A stretch of 64,000 nt of DNA. Source: CANLBN01 sp965230205 (GTDB lineage Bacteria; Pseudomonadota; Gammaproteobacteria; Pseudomonadales; Cellvibrionaceae). This document shows positions 27,220 through 36,032 of the stretch, piece by piece. The stretch lies in NCBI GenBank assembly GCA_965230205.1, contig OZ245996.1, positions 1,612,001 through 1,676,000 of the forward strand, written 5' to 3'. Under the pieces are notes generated by a model. The model made no database searches and was not told where the DNA came from. It saw only the letters and a list, made by a program, of their open reading frames with translations. How positions within the stretch are numbered: the stretch's first letter is position 1; the number at the start of each line of letters is the position of its first letter. The translations under genes were made by a program, and so were the position numbers.

Positions 27220-27458
27220 ATATCATCCTTACTGATAGAAATAGTAATTCATCAAGCATAGTAAAACGGTTGCCCTAAAACGAGCAAGGGGCAGAGACGT
27301 TTCTGTCGGGTTGTTCTCTCAGTTTAATAAAGATGCAATTTAACAAAGTTGTAATGCAACCGTGCAGCCATTTAAAAGAGAGGCAATTATAATTAAGCGG
27401 CAATAAATAAACCTCTGTATAATGCCGAACTCCCATTTTTTAACGTTATGAATATCCT

Positions 27459-28244
27459 ATGCCTCTTGCCAAACGAATTATTCCTTGCCTTGATGTTGAT
27501 TGTGGCCGTGTTGTAAAAGGTGTCCAGTTTGTGGACATTCGAGATGCCGGTGACCCTGTTGAAGTGGCTAAGCGCTATAACGAACAAGGCGCCGATGAAA
27601 TTACCTTTCTTGATATTACGGCAACCCATGAAGGGCGGGAAACTACAGTGCATACGGTGGAGGCGATTGCCTCTGAAGTATTTATCCCATTGACCGTTGG
27701 GGGTGGTATTCGTACCCTTGATGATATTCGCACCATGTTAAATGCTGGTGCCGATAAGGTAGGTATTAACTCTGCTGCTGTCTTTAACCCTGAGTTTGTT
27801 AAAGAGGCTTCAGAACGCTTTGGGGCGCAATGTATTGTCGTAGCAATCGATGCTAAAAAAGTCAGTAATGACGATGAGCCTGCATGTTGGGAGATATTTA
27901 CTCATGGCGGGCGAAAACCAACGGGTATTGATGCGGTAGAGTGGGCTGTAAAGATGGCTGACTATGGTGCAGGTGAAATATTACTGACCAGCATGGATAA
28001 GGACGGCACGAAAGATGGTTTTGACCTTGCACTGACAAGAGCAATTAGTGATGCGGTGTCTATTCCTGTAATTGCGTCGGGTGGTGTGGGTAACCTTCAA
28101 CATCTGGCCGATGGTGTTACCGAAGGCGGTGCAGATGCTGTGCTGGCTGCCAGTATTTTCCACTTTGCTGAGTATTCAGTACCAGAAGCAAAGGCCTTTA
28201 TGTCTCAGCAGGGGATAGAAGTTAGGGAAGACTTGCCGAATTAG
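27459..28244 (+). CDS. hisF: Imidazole glycerol phosphate synthase, cyclase subunit HisF
   Basis: The synthase subunit that, with ammonia from HisH, converts PRFAR to imidazole glycerol phosphate and AICAR. The 261-residue barrel shows catalytic Asp12 in IIPCLDVDCG, the second Asp in VVAIDAK, and the phosphate loops TVGGGIR and ASGGVG. It stands alone with its own upstream region (TATAAT at 27418-27423), about 24 kb from hisA. Synteny with ctpA and envC downstream is kept, so the break lies between hisA and hisF. Confidence 0.97.
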   Translation: MPLAKRIIPCLDVDCGRVVKGVQFVDIRDAGDPVEVAKRYNEQGADEITFLDITATHEGRETTVHTVEAIASEVFIPLTVGGGIRTLDDIRTMLNAGADKVGINSAAVFNPEFVKEASERFGAQCIVVAIDAKKVSNDDEPACWEIFTHGGRKPTGIDAVEWAVKMADYGAGEILLTSMDKDGTKDGFDLALTRAISDAVSIPVIASGGVGNLQHLADGVTEGGADAVLAASIFHFAEYSVPEAKAFMSQQGIEVREDLPN

Positions 28245-28298
28245 GCATTGAAATGCATTACCCGTATCAAGTCTTGATACGGGGAAAAAGTAATCGTA

Positions 28299-28541
28299 CT
28301 AAGCTGCCTGGTTTACATACTCGCTGATACGATCAACTATCGCTGGTTCCGCAGTGCTCAGGAACTCCATAAAGCCATTGATACCTTCAAGTGCTTCATT
28401 GGCGCTGTCATATGGACCAATGTCCATTCCTTCACGCGTTCGGAAATACCAGTAATTATGCTGAGTGAACAAGCGGTCACTACGAATAGGTATCTTTCCG
28501 GCTTCGTTTCTACGGCTCATTGCTACGCTATCCATTGTCAT
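28299..28541 (-). CDS. Small DUF6316-like protein
   Basis: The 80-residue soluble protein has RSDRLF, then WYFRTREGMDIGPY, the pattern I associate with DUF6316, found in Pseudomonas and marine gammaproteobacteria; function unknown. ATG 28541 is chosen because AGAGG lies 8 bases upstream; ATG 28547 is too close to that site. It is convergent with hisF. Confidence 0.7.
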   Translation of the reverse strand: MTMDSVAMSRRNEAGKIPIRSDRLFTQHNYWYFRTREGMDIGPYDSANEALEGINGFMEFLSTAEPAIVDRISEYVNQAA

Positions 28542-28802
28542 GTGCATATCCTCTATAAAAGTATTTAAGCAATGTAGTAATTATTTTAGCGCTTTTTTTA
28601 ATAATAAAATGTGCTGAATTTGGTAATTTAAGAGTCAAATCCAAGCAGTTATAGTGCTTAATAGTTGTTTAGAAATTAAGCATTACTATGACCATTCTAA
28701 CTTTATACTGGGAAAATATCTTCGAAGTACGACGAACGGTGGTTTAAATATACTCAATGATAGCCAATTAGGAACTGCTTCTCTCTGCTTTTGTGATCCG
28801 TG

Positions 28803-29597
28803 TCACATTTTTGCGTGAATATGTTTTTTATTAGGTGAGTGACTGTTTACTAACTTTGATGCGTTGGTTAACTGGATGCCTTGGGAGGCTAACCGGGATA
28901 TATTTTTCTGTAGGTAATCCAGTGTTTCAGGGTAGGGGTGTGCAATCGCAATGGCATAACCTCGGCGCTTAGCAACGGCTATAAACTGCGCGAACTGTTC
29001 ATCGATAAAGCCAGGGTCTCGCTTATGGTCGAGAAAAATATCCCGTTTTAATGAGGGAACATTGTGCCGTTGAGCCGTTTGCCAGGCGACGCTCTGCGGT
29101 GTCGTTCGGCTGTCGATAAAATAGAGCCCTCTCTCGCTGAGTGTCTTCATTGTCCATTCCATGGGTAGACGCTTCTGCGTTAATAAGCTGCCCATATGGT
29201 TATTGACGCCAATGATATGGGGAACTGACTCTAGGGCTTTGATGAGAGTCTGGTTAAAGTCATGCTCATTCATTAATTCTGTCAGGCCTGCCTGGCCTAG
29301 GGGGTAATCATGAATATTGCTCATGGGGGCATGTAGTATGAGTTCTTTTTGCTGTTTATGCGCTTCTATTGCCAGAAAACGAGCGTTAGGGCTATGAGGG
29401 ATGATGGCATAGGTAATGGGTCCGGGTAGGGCGAGGGCGGTTAAACCTTGATGACGGTTATAACCGATATCGTCAATAATAATAGCAACATGAGCGATAA
29501 TGTCTGGGTTATTTCTATCGTCAACGACCGCTTCCTCTCCATAAGATGGCAATGTTACTAAGAATGTAAACAGTAAAGCGAGAATAGGTCGTCGCAT
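28803..29597 (-). CDS. Divergent polysaccharide deacetylase family protein (YibQ-like)
   Basis: A 264-residue exported protein with a signal peptide (residues 1-20). It shows HVAIIIDDIGYN, ELILHAPMSN, and the IDSRTTP and AHPYPETL motifs of the divergent polysaccharide deacetylase (YibQ) family. The Asp pair and His residues for metal binding are present. The substrate is unknown; a role in envelope glycan processing is likely given its place as the last gene of the envC-ctpA-yibQ unit, 36 bases after ctpA. Confidence 0.9.
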   Translation of the reverse strand: MRRPILALLFTFLVTLPSYGEEAVVDDRNNPDIIAHVAIIIDDIGYNRHQGLTALALPGPITYAIIPHSPNARFLAIEAHKQQKELILHAPMSNIHDYPLGQAGLTELMNEHDFNQTLIKALESVPHIIGVNNHMGSLLTQKRLPMEWTMKTLSERGLYFIDSRTTPQSVAWQTAQRHNVPSLKRDIFLDHKRDPGFIDEQFAQFIAVAKRRGYAIAIAHPYPETLDYLQKNISRLASQGIQLTNASKLVNSHSPNKKHIHAKM

Positions 29598-29633
29598 AAT
29601 AGTAATGGTCTTGATTATTATCGTTATCGTTAA

Positions 29634-30986
29634 TTACTGACTCGTGCTGTTTGAGTTTGTATTCTTATTGAGGGCCGTCTTGTTAAATATGGCAAGCCCT
29701 TTCAGCATGTTTAACGCTTCGAATAGCTGGTTATCATCAGTATCGCTACCTTTAGACTCCTCATTAGCTTTGTCTTTGCCTTCATTGCCGTTGGTTAAAT
29801 GACCGCTAAGATCTGCTTCTTTAATTCGTTGATCGCCGTCTATTTGAGTAATTGTCGCGCGTTTTATGACAACATCAGGTTCAATGCCTTGAGCTTGAAT
29901 AGAGCGGCCCTTGGGGGTGAAATAACGAGCTGTTGTGAGTTTAATTCCTTTGTCTTGAGCAACAGGTAGGATGGTTTGTACAGAACCTTTACCAAAGCTG
30001 CGAGTGCCCATAATAATAGCCCGGCTGTGATCCTGTAGTGCGCCAGCAACAATCTCTGCTGCGGAGGCAGAACCACCGTTAATTAAGGCGACAATGGGCA
30101 GGCCCTCAGCAAGGTCACCTGTTTTTGCCGAGAAAGATTGGTTGTTATTCTCTAGCCGCCCTTCGGTATACACGATTAAGCCATCATTAATTAACGCATC
30201 GACAACTTGCACCGAGGCCTGCAAAATTCCACCAGGGTTATTGCGTAAATCCAACACGAAGCCTTTTAAGTTCGGATTCTTTTTGCGGAGCTTCTTGATT
30301 GCTGACTCGAAGTCTTTTCCTGTATGAGACTGGAATTGAGAAATGCGAACATAGCCAAAGTCATCTTCAATAAGTCGCGAACGTACACTTTTGGTTTTTA
30401 TCGTATCGCGGACAACGGTGATAGTGATCGGTTTATCTTCACCTTTGCGAACGATGGTAAAGATAACTGGCGTTCCCTTAGGGCCACGCATGATCTTGGC
30501 TGCTTCGCTGATGCTCAAACCACGAATAGATTTTTCATCCAGCTTAATGATTAAATCGCCTGCCTGTATGCCTGCTTTTTCTGCGGGTGTGTCGTCGATT
30601 GGTGTGATGACTTTGATGTAACCATTTTCGCTACCTATCTCCAGGCCTACACCGCTGAATTCCCCTTGAGTGCTTTCTTGAAGAGAGTTGAAGTGAGACG
30701 TGTCCAGGTAATCTGAGTGTGGGTCGAGTTCTTGCAACATCCCTTTGATTGCATTCTCCAGTAGCTCTTGATCACTGACTGGCTCGACGTAAGAGCGTCG
30801 AATATGATCAAAAATCAAGGTAAATAAGCGTAAGTCTTGGAGTGGCAAAGGATCTTTATTATTGGTTTCTGCTTTAAGGTCAGCTGCTGTAGGTGTGGTT
30901 GCAGGTAATGTTTGTTGGGCGAGTGCTGGTGCAGCGATATAACACAAGCTGGAAGCAATAAGTAAAAAGCGGCAAGTCAGGGACAT
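29634..30986 (-). CDS. Carboxy-terminal processing protease CtpA (S41)
   Basis: A 450-residue periplasmic serine protease with a signal peptide. A PDZ domain lies at about residues 85-165 (GVGLEIG, AGIQAGDLIIKLDEK), and the S41 catalytic domain has the nucleophile Ser in NGGSASAAEI and Lys in FGKGSVQ, the expected Ser-Lys dyad. ATG 30986 with AGGATTG upstream is preferred over the longer frame from 31031, which lacks a signal. The C-terminus ends in a Lys/Asn/Ser-rich tail. In Pseudomonas a CtpA protease degrades cell-wall hydrolases; the position next to envC fits a cell-wall role. Confidence 0.93.
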   Translation of the reverse strand: MSLTCRFLLIASSLCYIAAPALAQQTLPATTPTAADLKAETNNKDPLPLQDLRLFTLIFDHIRRSYVEPVSDQELLENAIKGMLQELDPHSDYLDTSHFNSLQESTQGEFSGVGLEIGSENGYIKVITPIDDTPAEKAGIQAGDLIIKLDEKSIRGLSISEAAKIMRGPKGTPVIFTIVRKGEDKPITITVVRDTIKTKSVRSRLIEDDFGYVRISQFQSHTGKDFESAIKKLRKKNPNLKGFVLDLRNNPGGILQASVQVVDALINDGLIVYTEGRLENNNQSFSAKTGDLAEGLPIVALINGGSASAAEIVAGALQDHSRAIIMGTRSFGKGSVQTILPVAQDKGIKLTTARYFTPKGRSIQAQGIEPDVVIKRATITQIDGDQRIKEADLSGHLTNGNEGKDKANEESKGSDTDDNQLFEALNMLKGLAIFNKTALNKNTNSNSTSQ

Positions 30987-31092
30987 AACAATCCTGTTTT
31001 TTAAATAGATGGTTAGAAAGAGCTCAAACATGCTCTATGTGTTTGATGAGGGCGAACTCATCTTTTTATCTGTGACACGTATTGGCTTAGCT

Positions 31093-32292
31093 TCAACCGC
31101 GTGAACCAGAGGATAACCATGGCTTAGGGTTTTGTGGCTTACCGTTATGGCGTATCTCAAAATATAGACCAGCTTGGGCTTGCCCGCCGGTATTACCTAA
31201 TGTGGCTACTGGGTCATTGCTTCTCACCCAGTCTCCTGTTTCTTTCAGTAATGTTTGATTATGAGCATACAGGCTCATGTAACCATCACCGTGGTCAATA
31301 ATCAGCAATAGACCATGGCCACGAAGATAGTCGGAGAATATCACACGCCCATGATGTACGGATACCACTTGGCTACCGGATTTTCCTGTAATAAATAATC
31401 CATTCCAACGTAGTTTTCCGTTAAGCCGAGGTGTGCCGTAGTTGCGGGTAATTCGGCCTTTAGCTGGGAAGGGTAGCTTTCCCCGAGCGGTACGAAAAGG
31501 CTTGCCATCACTGGGTAGCTTAAGTTTGCTTAAGGCTTGTGTTGCCTCTTCCAGTAATCGCTCCAAGCGTTCATGATCGCCTTGGAGTTTTGACAAGCTA
31601 CCCCCTTTTTTACGAATTTCGCGGGTGAGTGACTTCAGTGTCGCTAGTCGTTGAGCTTGTGAATCCTTGAGTTCTTGATAGCGGCCATTGAGCTGTTGCT
31701 GCCTATTTTCGAGCTTTTCAGTGGCAGCAGTAATGGTTGCTTCAATAGCATTAATTTTGCGAATAGTGGCCAGGTATTCATCCATCTTCTCTTTGTGAGC
31801 GCCGACAATATAGTCGTGATAGCGCAACATGCGCGTAACGCGATAAGGCTCTTCTTGATTCAGCATCAGCTTAACCTGGCTTTGACGGCCTAAAAGATAA
31901 GCCTGACGGATGATGCGATTAATTTGTTTTTGTTGTTTTTGTCGTGATTGTTCCAGATCAGCGCGTTGCTCCTGATGCTGGTTTAACTGCTTTTTTTCGC
32001 GATTCAATGCCTCCTTGATGGACTGTATCTTCTTGGTCAGTGTACCGATTTCTTCTTCAGATGATTGCAGAGATTGCTGTAACTTATCTTTGGAAGTCTT
32101 TGTTTTAGCTAATTCTTTTTGCAGCTTGGAAATGGTAACTGACAATGCTTTGAGCTGCTCTTCGTACTCTTTTTCTGACTGGGCGAGAGCGACGTTCGTG
32201 CCAAGTATGGCTGTTGAAACAATAAAGAGGCATGTTAGTGTAAATACTAGGGAGCGAATTAAGGGGCTAGGTCTCAAGGGATAAGGTCTCAA
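31093..32292 (-). CDS. envC: Murein hydrolase activator EnvC
   Basis: A 399-residue exported protein with signal peptide, long coiled coils (about residues 40-115 and 170-245) and a C-terminal LytM domain (about 275-395) with YMSLYAHN and YFEIRHNG. The first metal-binding motif of active LytM peptidases is not seen (WNGLFI instead), so it is probably a non-catalytic activator of amidases at the division site. The start codon is TTG, with AGGAA upstream. The opening 30 bases contain an imperfect 15-base duplication (TTGAGACCTTATCCC, then TTGAGACCTAGCCCC). First gene of the envC-ctpA-yibQ unit. Confidence 0.92.
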   Translation of the reverse strand: MRPYPLRPSPLIRSLVFTLTCLFIVSTAILGTNVALAQSEKEYEEQLKALSVTISKLQKELAKTKTSKDKLQQSLQSSEEEIGTLTKKIQSIKEALNREKKQLNQHQEQRADLEQSRQKQQKQINRIIRQAYLLGRQSQVKLMLNQEEPYRVTRMLRYHDYIVGAHKEKMDEYLATIRKINAIEATITAATEKLENRQQQLNGRYQELKDSQAQRLATLKSLTREIRKKGGSLSKLQGDHERLERLLEEATQALSKLKLPSDGKPFRTARGKLPFPAKGRITRNYGTPRLNGKLRWNGLFITGKSGSQVVSVHHGRVIFSDYLRGHGLLLIIDHGDGYMSLYAHNQTLLKETGDWVRSNDPVATLGNTGGQAQAGLYFEIRHNGKPQNPKPWLSSGSRG

Positions 32293-32439
32293 GGGTTATT
32301 CCTGTTTTTGTGGTCTTTGTTACATTCCTAAAGCGGGCATATGGCCTGCTTTTAGAGCTGTCTGTCAAAACATAGGTCGATATAGCGGTGAAGTCTACCT
32401 TGTTGTTTTAGGAAAGACTATGATATCGCTTTATTCGTG

Positions 32440-32445
32440 TATAAT
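32440..32445 (+). promoter_or_regulatory. Possible -10 element for rhodanese-grx-secB
   Basis: TATAAT lies 48 bases before the GTG of the rhodanese gene in the 200-base divergent gap with envC. A -35 match is poor. Confidence 0.35.
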
Positions 32446-32492
32446 GCGCACCGCTTATGTCTGCTGATTCACACAAATATTCGAGGTAATTC

Positions 32493-32903
32493 GTGGAAGA
32501 CGTCCTAGTTTTTATACAAGAGCAAATCTTATTAGTTGCTGCTCTTGCTATCTTAGTCGTTGCTTTATACCGCCGTGAAAGCGCAAACGGAGGGGCTAAA
32601 CTCTCTATCAGCCAAGTGGTTCAGGCCATGAATACTGATGCGGCAGTGTTACTTGATGTCCGTGAGAGTAAAGAATTTGGCCAGGGACATGTGGCTAATG
32701 CAATCAATATCCCTCATGGAAAAATCAACGATAGCCTTAATCAGCTCGAAAAGCACCGAGAAAAACAAATTATTGTGACTGACAGTATGGGACAGCATTC
32801 TGGCACTGTGAGTCGTTTACTGGCAAAAAGTGGTTTTACAGTGGCACGTATGCAAGGTGGTATGGGCGAGTGGAAAAACGACGGTTTACCACTTGTTAAA
32901 TAA
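32493..32903 (+). CDS. Membrane-anchored rhodanese-like protein (YibN type), lacking the catalytic Cys
   Basis: The 136-residue protein has one N-terminal membrane helix (about 10-26) and a single rhodanese domain (about 40-134: VLLDVRESKEFGQGHVANAINIPHG). Where active rhodaneses have the Cys loop it reads VTDSMGQHSG, with no Cys anywhere in the protein, so sulfur transfer is unlikely. The start is GTG 32493 with GAGG upstream. It is followed after 15 bases by a glutaredoxin gene and then secB, the conserved order in gammaproteobacteria. Confidence 0.88.
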   Translation: MEDVLVFIQEQILLVAALAILVVALYRRESANGGAKLSISQVVQAMNTDAAVLLDVRESKEFGQGHVANAINIPHGKINDSLNQLEKHREKQIIVTDSMGQHSGTVSRLLAKSGFTVARMQGGMGEWKNDGLPLVK

Positions 32904-32918
32904 AAAGAAGTAAGCATT

Positions 32919-33182
32919 ATGTCTGACGTTACTATCTACACCACACGTTTTTGCCCTTATTGCGTTCGTGCGAAACATCTACTTAATTCCAAAGACGTAG
33001 ATTATCGTGAAATTCCTGTTGATAGAGATCCCGGTCAGCGTCAGCATATGATGAAAAAAAGTGGTCGCCGTACCGTGCCGCAAATCTGGATAGGTGAAAA
33101 ACACGTCGGCGGTTGTGATGAGCTATATGGGCTTGAGCGAGCTGATAAACTAGATACATTATTGAAACAACTGAAGAGTTAA
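32919..33182 (+). CDS. grxC: Glutaredoxin 3 (GrxC)
   Basis: The 87-residue class I glutaredoxin has the dithiol active site CPYC at residues 12-15, the TVPQ cis-Pro motif and GGCDEL, a glutathione-binding site. It reduces disulfides in the cytoplasm using glutathione. It sits between the rhodanese and secB genes, with 15- and 10-base gaps. Confidence 0.95.
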   Translation: MSDVTIYTTRFCPYCVRAKHLLNSKDVDYREIPVDRDPGQRQHMMKKSGRRTVPQIWIGEKHVGGCDELYGLERADKLDTLLKQLKS

Positions 33183-33192
33183 TAGGATTAAT

Positions 33193-33672
33193 ATGACTGA
33201 TCAAGATACAAAAGCGACGGAACAAGCAGGTGCTGCTCCAAATGACCAACAATTTTTTATTCAGAAGGTATATCTGAAAGATTTGTCATTCGAAGCGCCA
33301 ATGGGGGCTAAAGCATTTATTGACCAAATTCAGCCGAAGATTGACCAAGAGTTGGGTACAGCGACCAAGAAAATTGATGAAAACTTGTATGAAGTCGTTT
33401 TAAAAATCACATTGACTGCAAAAGTAGAAGAGGAGGTTGCTTTCTTAGTCGAAGTGCAGCAGGCAGGCTTGTTTCACATCAGTGGCGTAGAAGAAAACCA
33501 TTTGTCGCGAGTGATGAATACGGTTTGTCCGCATATTATTCTTCCTTATACTCGTGAGACTATTGATAGCACATTGTCTAAAGGTGGCTTCCCTCCGCTA
33601 ATGTTACCGCCTATCAATTTTGAAGCATTATTTGCCCAAGCAATGGAAGAGAAGAAAAAGCAGGCTCACTAA
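33193..33672 (+). CDS. secB: Protein-export chaperone SecB
   Basis: The 159-residue protein shows the SecB signature: FFIQKVYLKDLSFEAP near the N-terminus, NLYEVVLKITLTAK in the middle and FPPLMLPPINFEALF near the end. SecB tetramers hold unfolded precursors and deliver them to SecA. It is the last gene of the rhodanese-grx-secB operon and is followed by an 11-bp hairpin. Confidence 0.97.
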   Translation: MTDQDTKATEQAGAAPNDQQFFIQKVYLKDLSFEAPMGAKAFIDQIQPKIDQELGTATKKIDENLYEVVLKITLTAKVEEEVAFLVEVQQAGLFHISGVEENHLSRVMNTVCPHIILPYTRETIDSTLSKGGFPPLMLPPINFEALFAQAMEEKKKQAH

Positions 33673-33682
33673 CTAAGCCTTG

Positions 33683-33719
33683 TTAATACAGGCTGAAATC
33701 ATTTTTTGGCCTGTATTAA
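33683..33719 (+). terminator. Hairpin after secB
   Basis: A perfect 11-bp inverted repeat, TTAATACAGGC/GCCTGTATTAA, with a 15-base loop containing T6, begins 10 bases after the secB stop. No T run follows, so termination by it is uncertain. Confidence 0.45.
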
Positions 33720-33951
33720 ACCTACCTCATTTTAGAATATCTCTCTGTTTACCTCTTTCTTTATACTTGTTTACTTTAACCCTTTAGGGCCTTTGTATTA
33801 TTTTCATAGCTTAAATGTATAAGAGGTGGTAGTCTAATAGCTTATATTGTGAAAATGTAAAGCTTTCCAAAGTTAAAAAATAAACATCCTGTCTATACTC
33901 AAATTAATAAGTGTCATTTTCTGGGTATATTGAGAATAGCAAAAGGTTTTT

Positions 33952-35061
33952 ATGAAGCTGCAGCTTAGTCTTATTTTTCGGCCACTGGTTGTCATTTCAG
34001 CAAGTAAAGTTGCTTTGCTTGTTGGGCCTATTATCGTTTTGGTTAATCAATGGGATCTGTTGATTCAGGGTGATATTAACTGGGTTAAGTGCTTGCTGAG
34101 TTTCGTGATCCCATATTGTGTTTCAACAGCTTCCTTTCTAATGGCCCAATCAGATTATCAGCAAGTCGATACAGCGTCAGTTGATACTGTTCATCGTTTG
34201 GCCAAAATAGAAGAAATTATTTCGGCTTTGGAGGGGTTGGGTAAAAGGGTTTTCAATAATGCGAAAACAGTCAATAGCCGCTCTAAAGATCGTAGTGCTT
34301 ATGCTGAGGAGGTGCTTGCGAAAACACAGACTAATGCCGAGGCAAGTCAGAGTATCAGTCGTCAGGTTGAGGAATCGCCTAAGCAGCTCACAACGATTGG
34401 CAATACCTTTAATGAGACAAATCAACATATTAAAGAACACCTCATCGAAATGGAAAAAAATATTCGCTCTACGGACAGTGTGTTGGCAGTGTTTGAGGAT
34501 TTTAGCCAAGAGTTTGAAAAAATATCGCATATGACGTCCAGCATCCGATCAATTTCGGACCAGACAAATTTATTAGCTCTGAACGCCGCTATTGAAGCTG
34601 CTCGGGCGGGTGAGCAGGGGCGAGGTTTTGCGGTGGTTGCCGATGAGGTGAAAGTCTTAGCGAAGCAATCTGGTGATACCGCTGAACAAATTACAAAAAT
34701 GATGAAGGATATCAGTGTTTCTATGGAGGCACTGATTGGCCAAGTTAAGGCTTTAGGTGAAACTATTCGCAATGATGGCGATAAAGAAAGTCAGGATGAT
34801 ATTGGTGCGAAAGCTGAATGTGTAAATGCGGCTATTGAAGAGACGAAAGCGACAGCGATTAATGTGACTCAGCAGGCTCGACAGCAGGCGCAGAGCATGC
34901 AGGAGATTCTCTCACATGTATCAGAAATGGCCGAGTCAACAAAAGATACAATCAAAGGGTCTGCTGCCAATATGGAGGTTGGTAAAGAAATGATGGCAAC
35001 CGCTCAAGAAGCTAAACAGCAATTGGCCGAAGTAAAAGTATTATTTTCCAAGGTTTCATAA
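33952..35061 (+). CDS. Chemoreceptor signalling domain fused to an NrtS-like membrane domain
   Basis: A 369-residue protein. Residues 1-66 hold two membrane helices with RPLVVISASKVALLVGPI, VNQWDLL, and INWVKCLLSFVIPYCVST, closely resembling the small NrtS-type nitrate/nitrite transporter family. The rest is a cytoplasmic MCP signalling region: a coiled coil from about 80 and the highly conserved tip QTNLLALNAAIEAARAGE, then GRGFAVVADEVK. There is no periplasmic sensor domain and no obvious HAMP. It may sense nitrate/nitrite or a membrane state and signal to CheA. It is a single gene. Confidence 0.88.
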   Translation: MKLQLSLIFRPLVVISASKVALLVGPIIVLVNQWDLLIQGDINWVKCLLSFVIPYCVSTASFLMAQSDYQQVDTASVDTVHRLAKIEEIISALEGLGKRVFNNAKTVNSRSKDRSAYAEEVLAKTQTNAEASQSISRQVEESPKQLTTIGNTFNETNQHIKEHLIEMEKNIRSTDSVLAVFEDFSQEFEKISHMTSSIRSISDQTNLLALNAAIEAARAGEQGRGFAVVADEVKVLAKQSGDTAEQITKMMKDISVSMEALIGQVKALGETIRNDGDKESQDDIGAKAECVNAAIEETKATAINVTQQARQQAQSMQEILSHVSEMAESTKDTIKGSAANMEVGKEMMATAQEAKQQLAEVKVLFSKVS

Positions 35062-35190
35062 CTAACTATCTGAAAATTTCTAAAAAACTTGCGAAAGATG
35101 AGCTATCTATTATTTAGTGATAGATTTTCTAGCAATATGGCTCAATCCATAATAAAGTCGATGCTTTGATTACTTTCTAAAGGATTGACT

Positions 35191-35505
35191 ATGATCGTTA
35201 CCAATATCGAAATTATCCCTGGCCGTAAAATCGTGAAACATCTTGGTATGGTGCAGGGGAATACTGTTCGCTCCAAACATGCTGGCCGAGATATTATGGC
35301 TGGGTTTAAAAATATATTTGGCGGAGAATTAAAAGGTTATACCGAGTTGTTGACTGAGTCTCGTGAAGAGGCGGTTGATCGCATGAAGCAACAAGCTCAG
35401 GCAATTGGTGCTAATGCCATTCTTAATGTTCGTTTTTCTACCAGTTCTGTTGCTGCTGGTGCCGCTGAATTATTTGCGTATGGCACGGCTGTTGTTTTGG
35501 AATGA
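35191..35505 (+). CDS. YbjQ family (UPF0145) protein
   Basis: The 104-residue soluble protein matches YbjQ: the start MIVTNIEIIPGRKIVKHLGMVQGNTVR, seen in two runs, then FKNIFGGELKGYTELL, and GANAILNVRF. ATG 35191 follows AAAGGATTG. YbjQ forms homopentamers; function is unknown. It is followed by a second, diverged YbjQ gene and an M48 protease gene in the same direction. Confidence 0.9.
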   Translation: MIVTNIEIIPGRKIVKHLGMVQGNTVRSKHAGRDIMAGFKNIFGGELKGYTELLTESREEAVDRMKQQAQAIGANAILNVRFSTSSVAAGAAELFAYGTAVVLE

Positions 35506-35543
35506 AGTTTTGGGAAAAGTGTAGAACAAGCGAGGATTAAATT

Positions 35544-35999
35544 ATGTACGATTTAATAATTATATTTATCTTATTAGTTCTAGGTTATGTCTTCGGTCAA
35601 GCGGCTGAAAAGCGACATTTTCGATCCATTATTAAACGCGAAGAAGAATATCGAGATTTACTGACCTTTAGTAAACGTTTCCCTTTAGACGAAGAGTGCG
35701 ACCAGCGAGCAAACCTTGTCGGTGGTAGTGTTGTTATTTCGGTAGATTATTTCAAACGTTTTGCTGCGGGTCTGCGCAATTTAATTGGTGGGCGTGTGAC
35801 AACTTATGAATCATTGTTGGAGCGTGCTCGTCGCGAAGCTATTCTGCGAATGAAGGAAGAAGCGCGGCAACTGGGTATGAATACGATTGTTAACGTGAAA
35901 CTAGAAACGTCATCGATTACTAAAGGCCGTAAAAACCAGGTGGGTGCAGTTGAAGTGTATGCTTATGGTACTGGCTTGGTTTCTCATATTGGTCATTAA
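35544..35999 (+). CDS. Membrane-anchored YbjQ family protein
   Basis: The 151-residue protein has one N-terminal membrane helix (about 3-18), a short charged linker, then a YbjQ-like domain (about 50-148; VGGSVVISVDYFKRFAAG, LRNLIGGRVTTYESLL, GMNTIVNVKLET). It is a membrane-tethered paralog of the preceding protein and starts 38 bases after it, so the two may act together. Function unknown. Confidence 0.85.
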   Translation: MYDLIIIFILLVLGYVFGQAAEKRHFRSIIKREEEYRDLLTFSKRFPLDEECDQRANLVGGSVVISVDYFKRFAAGLRNLIGGRVTTYESLLERARREAILRMKEEARQLGMNTIVNVKLETSSITKGRKNQVGAVEVYAYGTGLVSHIGH

Positions 36000-36032
36000 G
36001 GTTAATCAAGTTTGCTATGAATAATCATTGTT

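Noticed and set aside
28261..28283. Palindrome CCCGTATCAAG/CTTGATACGGG after hisF as a terminator
   Set aside because: An A run follows on the plus strand and no T run follows on either strand; the loop is too short at full pairing. It may be an operator or a weak hairpin but was not listed.
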